The notes beneath the pieces were generated by a model, which was not told where the DNA came from, did no database searches, and saw nothing but the letters and a program-made list of their open reading frames with translations. Both the position numbers and the translations under genes were made by a program. From NCBI GenBank assembly GCA_903894655.1, contig CAITQY010000547.1, forward strand, positions 1 through 5,828: a stretch of DNA of 5,828 nucleotides, written 5' to 3'. Shown piece by piece: positions 1 to 5,828 of the stretch (positions are counted from its first letter, which is position 1; each line of letters starts with the position of its first letter). The DNA is from an uncultured Gemmatimonadota bacterium (GTDB lineage: Bacteria; Gemmatimonadota; Gemmatimonadetes; Gemmatimonadales; Gemmatimonadaceae).

Positions 1-5
1 CGATC

Positions 6-112
6 TTGTCGTTGCGCGTGCCTCATCCGCGGTCAGTCGTGCCAATCCGCGGTGAGGCTTTTGCTGTTCGCGAACGCACGCAGGCCTTTGTTCGATGCCC
101 GAAAGAACGAAC
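6..112. repeat. 107-bp direct repeat, copy A
   Basis: Aligns without gaps to 190-296 at an offset of 184 bp, with 9 mismatches in 107 positions (36, 71, 75, 78, 87, 89, 92, 94, 106). The mismatches cluster in the right half, and the first 65 positions differ only once. It contains minus-strand decamers at 22-51. No coding sequence is convincing here. Confidence 0.93.
22..51 (-). repeat. Three tandem decamers (CRCGGATGAM type), cluster 1
   Basis: Read on the minus strand, this is CGCGGATTGG, CACGACTGAC, CGCGGATGAG: three head-to-tail 10-bp units inside copy A of the direct repeat. It has the same arrangement as clusters at 121-150 (opposite strand) and 206-235. Confidence 0.8.
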
Positions 113-120
113 TGCTGAAC

Positions 121-150
121 CGCGGATCGGCGCGGATGACCACGGATGAA
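121..150 (+). repeat. Three tandem decamers (CRCGGATGAM type), cluster 2
   Basis: Reads CGCGGATCGG, CGCGGATGAC, CACGGATGAA on the plus strand: three exact 10-bp units. The 30 bases at 120-149 match the reverse complement of 207-236 at 26 of 30 positions. This makes an inverted pair with cluster 3 around a spacer of about 57 bases, and likewise with cluster 1. It lies between the two copies of the long direct repeat. Confidence 0.83.
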
Positions 151-174
151 CAGCACTGGTATTGAAATGTGCTG
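151..174. other. Small hairpin after decamer cluster 2
   Basis: CAGCAC (151-156) pairs with GTGCTG (169-174) around a 12-base AT-rich loop. It directly follows the plus-strand decamer cluster, in the unique spacer between the two long direct repeats. A 6-bp stem could arise by chance. Confidence 0.4.
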
Positions 175-189
175 CGCGTTCGCCACCCG

Positions 190-296
190 TTGTCGTTGCG
201 CGTGCCTCATCCGCGGTCATTCGTGCCAATCCGCGGTGAGGCTTTTGCTGTTCGTGAATGCGCGCAGGCCGTCGTGCAATGCCCGAAAGCACGAAC
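190..296. repeat. 107-bp direct repeat, copy B
   Basis: Second copy of the repeat at 6-112, about 92% identical. Its right end runs 6 bases into the left arm of the terminator hairpin that begins at 291, and similarity to copy A is lost just after that point. It contains minus-strand decamers at 206-235. Confidence 0.93.
206..235 (-). repeat. Three tandem decamers (CRCGGATGAM type), cluster 3
   Basis: Read on the minus strand: CGCGGATTGG, CACGAATGAC, CGCGGATGAG. It differs from cluster 1 at a single base (220 versus 36) and lies inside copy B of the direct repeat. Confidence 0.8.
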
Positions 297-329
297 CGCC
301 CCGGAGCGTGCTGCTCCGGGGCGGTTCGT
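291..329. terminator. Strong hairpin terminator after the operon, possibly bidirectional
   Basis: A perfect 17-bp inverted repeat (291-307 with 313-329, loop GTGCT) starts 16 bases beyond the stop codon of the propeller gene. The stem is very GC-rich (core CCGCCCCGGAGC). On the plus strand it runs straight into TTTT (329-332), giving a classic intrinsic terminator. On the minus strand the tract after the stem is only GCTTTCGGG, so termination of the visible operon is plausible but less canonical. The orientation of the T-run suggests that it also stops plus-strand transcription from a gene left of the window, but no such gene can be seen. Confidence 0.83.
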
Positions 330-345
330 TTTCAATTGCGGTGCA

Positions 346-2037
346 TCACTCCTTCCGCATCACCTTTTCCACGATGATCTGTCGGCCGTCGCGCGCGCCG
401 AGGAAGATCGCGCCGTTGGGGCCGAAGCCGAGCAGCTGACGACCGGCGGGCAGCTTCACGCGTTCAATCATCTTGCCGGCTGGGCTGATGATGTCGTACA
501 CGAGCGGCGGCTGGTTCATCATGGCCGCCATCATACCCATCGCAGCGGCCGGCATCGCGCCACGCGTGCTGTCACCAGGCGCACGGGCCGCACCCGGAGC
601 ACCCGGAGCACCACCGGCAGCGCCTGGGGGGCCGCCACGACCACCCATGCCACCCATACCGCCGCCAGCGCCGCCCATGAACTGCGTCGCGAGCTGCGCC
701 GAGAGATTCGACGTGGCCGGCAGCACCCACAAGTTGCCATCGAAATCGGCCAGCGTGGTGCCGGCGCGAATGGGCGGGTAGTAGTCGGGCAGCTTTTCGG
801 CCGCGACAGGCTCGAAGGACATGCGGAATCCGCCGCCACCGGTGCCGCCACCCGCGCGTTCCGTGGCGGCCTTGGCCAGCGTCTGCAGCGAATCGACCAG
901 CTTCGCCTTGTCGTCGTCGGTGATCCGCTTCCAATCGAACGGCAGCTTGTCCGACGACACGTGCGAACCATCGGGACGGTAGTAGTCCACATGGAAGTCG
1001 AGCACGCGCATGATCGCCACCGTGCCATCATTCAGGAGCGCCCAGTCGTCGGCCTGCGGCAGCGGATTGATCTTGATCGAAATCTTGGTGCTGCCGTCTT
1101 CGCCACGCGTCATCTGCGTTTCGTTCTTGGGCACCTTCACGTACGCCACCGTGTCCGCCTTCCGCGTGTCGAAGTCGACGCGCACGATGGGTACGGAATC
1201 GGGCTGGCTGGCCGGGTTGAAGCCGCGACCGCCGGGGCCACCGAACGGCTGACCGCCGCCCTGACCACCGCCACGGAACGCGGGATCGTCTCCGGCCGTG
1301 GGACGCGCCGGCTGGGCGGCGCCGCGACCCTGCTGCGTCGTGGCACCCTGCCCGCCCGGCTGACCCCCACGTCCGCCGCCAGCACCACGATCGCCACCAC
1401 CGCGATCGTTGCCGCTGCCGAACATCATCGCCATGCCACCGCCGCCGGGAGCACCGCCGGCACTGCCCTGACGATAGTAGAGGCGACCCTTCTGATCGAA
1501 GGCGTGCGACCCGAGGTTCATGTTGGACAGCGTATTCACATCGTTCGTGCGCGGAGATGCCATCACGCGCACCGTCTTGCCGTCTTTGTTGAGCACGACC
1601 ATCGACAGCGTAGCCGGATCGACCACGATCGAGGAATCGCCGAGGTACGGAATCAAGCCGATCGGGCGCTGCCCGTACGGCATGAGCGCCCCCGCGGCCG
1701 TATCCGCCACGACCAGCACGTTTTGCAACGTGGCGTCGAAACGCAGCAGCTGACGACGCTGGACGTCGTTGATGAAGATCGACCCATCGGGGAGCGCGCG
1801 CAGCATGTTCGCACCGCCGATCGGGCGCGTGGCCTTGGCCAGCGGCGCCGTGACGTCACGCACGGGAACCGTCGCGGTGGACGGCGTCTCCGGCGAAAGC
1901 TGCGCCGACGCGGCCGATGCGGTGGCGGCCAGGATCGACACGCCAACCATCGTCCAGGCCGCAGACTTCGTACGCGACAGGCTCATGCGAGTACCACTCT
2001 GGAGTCGAGAGAAATTTCGGTTCGTCAGGTTGGTCAT
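346..2037 (-). CDS. Exported glycine-rich beta-propeller-like protein (563 aa)
   Basis: This is an exported protein of unknown function, probably a six-bladed propeller of the NHL/TolB-like kind. Its signal peptide has a hydrophobic core at about 28-42 and cleaves near ASAASA-Q (45/46). There is no lipobox Cys, so it should be soluble in the periplasm or released. Blade-like strands with DG/NG turns are seen at 82-101 (LPDGSIFINDVQRRQLLRF), 135-154, 180-189 (FDQKGRLYYR), 283-302, 330-366 (LLNDGTVAIMRVLDFHVDYY), 427-440 (LADFDGNLWVLP) and 512-560. Three low-complexity inserts interrupt the blades: 191-275 (Gly/Arg/Gln), 395-404 (Gly) and 454-510 (Gly/Met/Ala/Pro). The ATG at 2037 is chosen because a consensus GAGGAGG lies 9 bases upstream. 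A second ATG at 1986 (residue 18) would give a more normal 28-residue signal peptide but has a weaker ribosome site. The gene starts 2 bases after the receptor stop and is co-transcribed with it. The propeller call is from sequence pattern only. Confidence 0.87.
   Translation of the reverse strand: MTNLTNRNFSRLQSGTRMSLSRTKSAAWTMVGVSILAATASAASAQLSPETPSTATVPVRDVTAPLAKATRPIGGANMLRALPDGSIFINDVQRRQLLRFDATLQNVLVVADTAAGALMPYGQRPIGLIPYLGDSSIVVDPATLSMVVLNKDGKTVRVMASPRTNDVNTLSNMNLGSHAFDQKGRLYYRQGSAGGAPGGGGMAMMFGSGNDRGGGDRGAGGGRGGQPGGQGATTQQGRGAAQPARPTAGDDPAFRGGGQGGGQPFGGPGGRGFNPASQPDSVPIVRVDFDTRKADTVAYVKVPKNETQMTRGEDGSTKISIKINPLPQADDWALLNDGTVAIMRVLDFHVDYYRPDGSHVSSDKLPFDWKRITDDDKAKLVDSLQTLAKAATERAGGGTGGGGFRMSFEPVAAEKLPDYYPPIRAGTTLADFDGNLWVLPATSNLSAQLATQFMGGAGGGMGGMGGRGGPPGAAGGAPGAPGAARAPGDSTRGAMPAAAMGMMAAMMNQPPLVYDIISPAGKMIERVKLPAGRQLLGFGPNGAIFLGARDGRQIIVEKVMRKE
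511..678 (-). repeat. Low-complexity Gly/Met/Ala/Pro insert 3 in the propeller protein
   Basis: Encodes residues 454-509. It contains GGGMGGMGGRGG, then a Gly/Ala/Pro section with a duplicated 9-bp unit (592-600 and 601-609, coding Gly-Ala-Pro type repeats), then a Met-rich end (AAAMGMMAAMMN). The segment GGGMGGM is also found in the receptor tail. Confidence 0.75.
1213..1467 (-). repeat. Low-complexity Gly/Arg/Gln insert 1 in the propeller protein
   Basis: Encodes residues 191-275, an 85-residue stretch dominated by Gly with Arg, Gln, Ala and Pro (for example GAGGGRGGQPGGQG). It separates the strand GRLYYR from the strand PIVRVDF. It is probably a flexible surface loop between blades, not a folded domain. 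The frame stays open throughout, with no sign of a frameshift. Confidence 0.75.
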
Positions 2038-2039
2038 GA

Positions 2040-5828
<3,789 letters not shown>

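Larger units (their letters stand above)
1..345. other. Gene-free intergenic region rich in repeats
   Basis: No reading frame here has a ribosome site or a sensible protein composition. The content is two 107-bp direct repeats, three decamer clusters, a small hairpin and the terminator. No promoter with clear -35/-10 boxes was recognised. What lies left of position 1 is unknown. Confidence 0.7.

Noticed and set aside
120..236. Inverted pair of 30-bp arms as insertion-sequence or MITE ends
   Set aside because: The arms consist of tandem decamers, a third cluster exists outside the pair, no target-site duplication was recognised, and the enclosed bases code for nothing. A mobile origin is possible but unsupported.
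6..296. CRISPR array
   Set aside because: There are only two copies, the 107-bp repeat unit is far too long, the units diverge, and no cas gene is present.
146..439. 97-codon plus-strand frame across the repeats and terminator
   Set aside because: It runs through a direct repeat and a terminator hairpin and into the 3' end of the propeller gene. The composition is not protein-like.

Overview
The window is a high-GC bacterial segment whose visible genes all lie on the minus strand. The two proteins point to Gemmatimonadota or a related Gram-negative phylum. One is a very long TonB-dependent receptor with an N-terminal carboxypeptidase-regulatory-like domain, and the other is an exported, glycine-rich beta-propeller protein. 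That placement rests on recalled protein style and base composition, not on a search.

Layout, in the direction of transcription (right to left). Positions 5828-2040 encode a 1262-residue outer-membrane TonB-dependent receptor whose GTG start lies exactly at the window edge. Its barrel is followed by about 180 further residues: a helical segment carrying two LTxxQ motifs, as in Spy/CpxP-type periplasmic proteins, and then a polyglycine tail. Two bases after its stop, at 2037-346, begins a 563-residue exported protein with beta-propeller-like repeats and three low-complexity Gly/Met/Pro-rich inserts. The Shine-Dalgarno sequence of this second gene sits inside the last codons of the receptor, so the pair is almost certainly one translationally linked operon. 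A strong GC-rich hairpin at 291-329 follows the second stop codon and closes the unit.

The left 290 bases hold no convincing gene. They contain two copies of a 107-bp direct repeat (about 92% identical, start-to-start distance 184 bp). They also contain three clusters of three tandem 10-bp units of the form CRCGGATGAM, two on the minus strand and one on the plus strand. This is a compact intergenic repeat element of unknown function.

Functionally, the receptor would sit in the outer membrane and take up, or sense, an unidentified substrate. Its C-terminal LTxxQ domain and the propeller protein would both be in the periplasm, or the propeller protein would be released. The substrate cannot be read from the sequence. 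No defence system, prophage, insertion sequence, tRNA, rRNA or CRISPR array is visible. The most unusual features are the barrel-LTxxQ fusion, the shared GGGMGGM low-complexity segments in both proteins, and the decamer repeat element.
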